A stretch of 6,891 nucleotides of DNA, taken from NCBI GenBank assembly GCA_023277325.1, contig JALRIQ010000225.1, positions 1 through 6,891 on the forward strand, given 5' to 3'. Within the stretch, counting starts at the first letter, position 1. Each line of letters starts with the position of its first letter. Of the stretch, positions 6,601-6,891 are shown one piece after another. The notes under the pieces are model-generated. The model was given only the letters and a program-made list of their open reading frames with translations. It did no database searches and had not been told where the DNA came from. Source of the DNA: Bacteroidia bacterium. Lineage in GTDB: Bacteria; Bacteroidota; Bacteroidia; UBA8524. A program made the position numbers and the translations under genes.

Positions 6601-6891
6601 ATGACTGAACACGATCATATTTATCTGGGATCCATCCCTGCACAGCAAAGTCAAACGGCCGTAGAAGGTGAGGCGGTAAGCATTAACGGCGAATCGTTCT
6701 ACAAGATTGCGAACTACGACCAGATGCGTCCATTCTTCATGAGCGTCGTAAGCTCTTCGAATCATTGGATGTTTATCTCCAGCACGGGCGGATTGACAGC
6801 CGGTAGAAAGAATAGTAACTATTCGTTGTTTCCCTATTACACGGACGATAAAATAAGTGAGTCTTTTGAGACGACGGGGAGCAAATCCATC
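6601..6891 (+). CDS. N-terminus of a large conserved Bacteroidota protein, truncated by window edge
   Basis: The frame is open from ATG 6601 through the last base (97 codons, no stop). There is no signal peptide; the start is polar and acidic (MTEHDHIYLGSIPA), suggesting a cytoplasmic protein. Residues 29-97 contain INGESFYKIANYDQMRPFFM, then VSSSNHWMFISSTGGLTAGR and SLFPYYTDDKISESFE. This block is very like the beginning of long (about 1,000 residues or more) Bacteroidota proteins that are usually left as hypothetical or loosely labelled cellobiose-phosphorylase-like. That label comes from memory and cannot be tested on this fragment, since any catalytic part would lie beyond the window. The ATG is preceded by the T-run and ACAG of 6591-6600, with no Shine-Dalgarno. 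It is divergent from the hydrolase gene with a 344-bp gap. GC content is similar to the hydrolase gene and higher than in the left part of the window. Confidence 0.75.
   Translation, partial: MTEHDHIYLGSIPAQQSQTAVEGEAVSINGESFYKIANYDQMRPFFMSVVSSSNHWMFISSTGGLTAGRKNSNYSLFPYYTDDKISESFETTGSKSI

Noticed and set aside
1..6891. CRISPR array, phage, toxin-antitoxin, retron or other defence system
   Set aside because: No regularly spaced repeats, no reverse transcriptase, nuclease, integrase or transposase motifs, and no small toxin/antitoxin pair were seen in any frame.

Overview
The window looks like chromosomal DNA from a member of the Bacteroidota, probably a free-living or marine Flavobacteriia-type organism. 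Four things support this: a secreted protein ending in a type A sorting tail of the type IX secretion system (T9SS), two lipoproteins with signal peptidase II lipoboxes, a DUF1684-containing secreted enzyme, and start regions that are A/T-rich and lack Shine-Dalgarno sequences. No RNA genes, insertion sequences, CRISPR arrays or integrases are visible.

Left part (1 to about 4240, AT-rich): a divergent pair of lipoprotein genes starts from a 35-bp gap. The leftward gene runs off the left edge (521 residues seen). The rightward gene (250 residues) is followed 31 bp later by a 588-residue T9SS cargo protein. That protein carries the N-terminal domain typical of gliding/adhesin-like Bacteroidota proteins, a PKD-like domain and a C-terminal sorting signal. 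All three products should end up in the envelope or outside the cell, so this is a cell-surface locus of unknown task.

Right part (about 4240 to 6891, clearly higher GC): a 93-residue three-helix membrane protein converges, with 1 bp between stop codons, on a 537-residue secreted protein that joins an SGNH/GDSL hydrolase, a SnoaL/NTF2-like domain and a DUF1684 domain. A 344-bp gap containing a 12-bp perfect palindrome separates this gene from a divergent gene. That last gene enters at the right edge (97 residues seen) and resembles the start of a large conserved Bacteroidota protein.

The gene content is mostly ordinary for this phylum. The points most worth a second look are the three-domain SGNH/SnoaL/DUF1684 fusion, the base-composition step near 4240, and the uncharacterised lipoprotein pair next to the T9SS protein. 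I found no clear evidence of a new multi-gene system.
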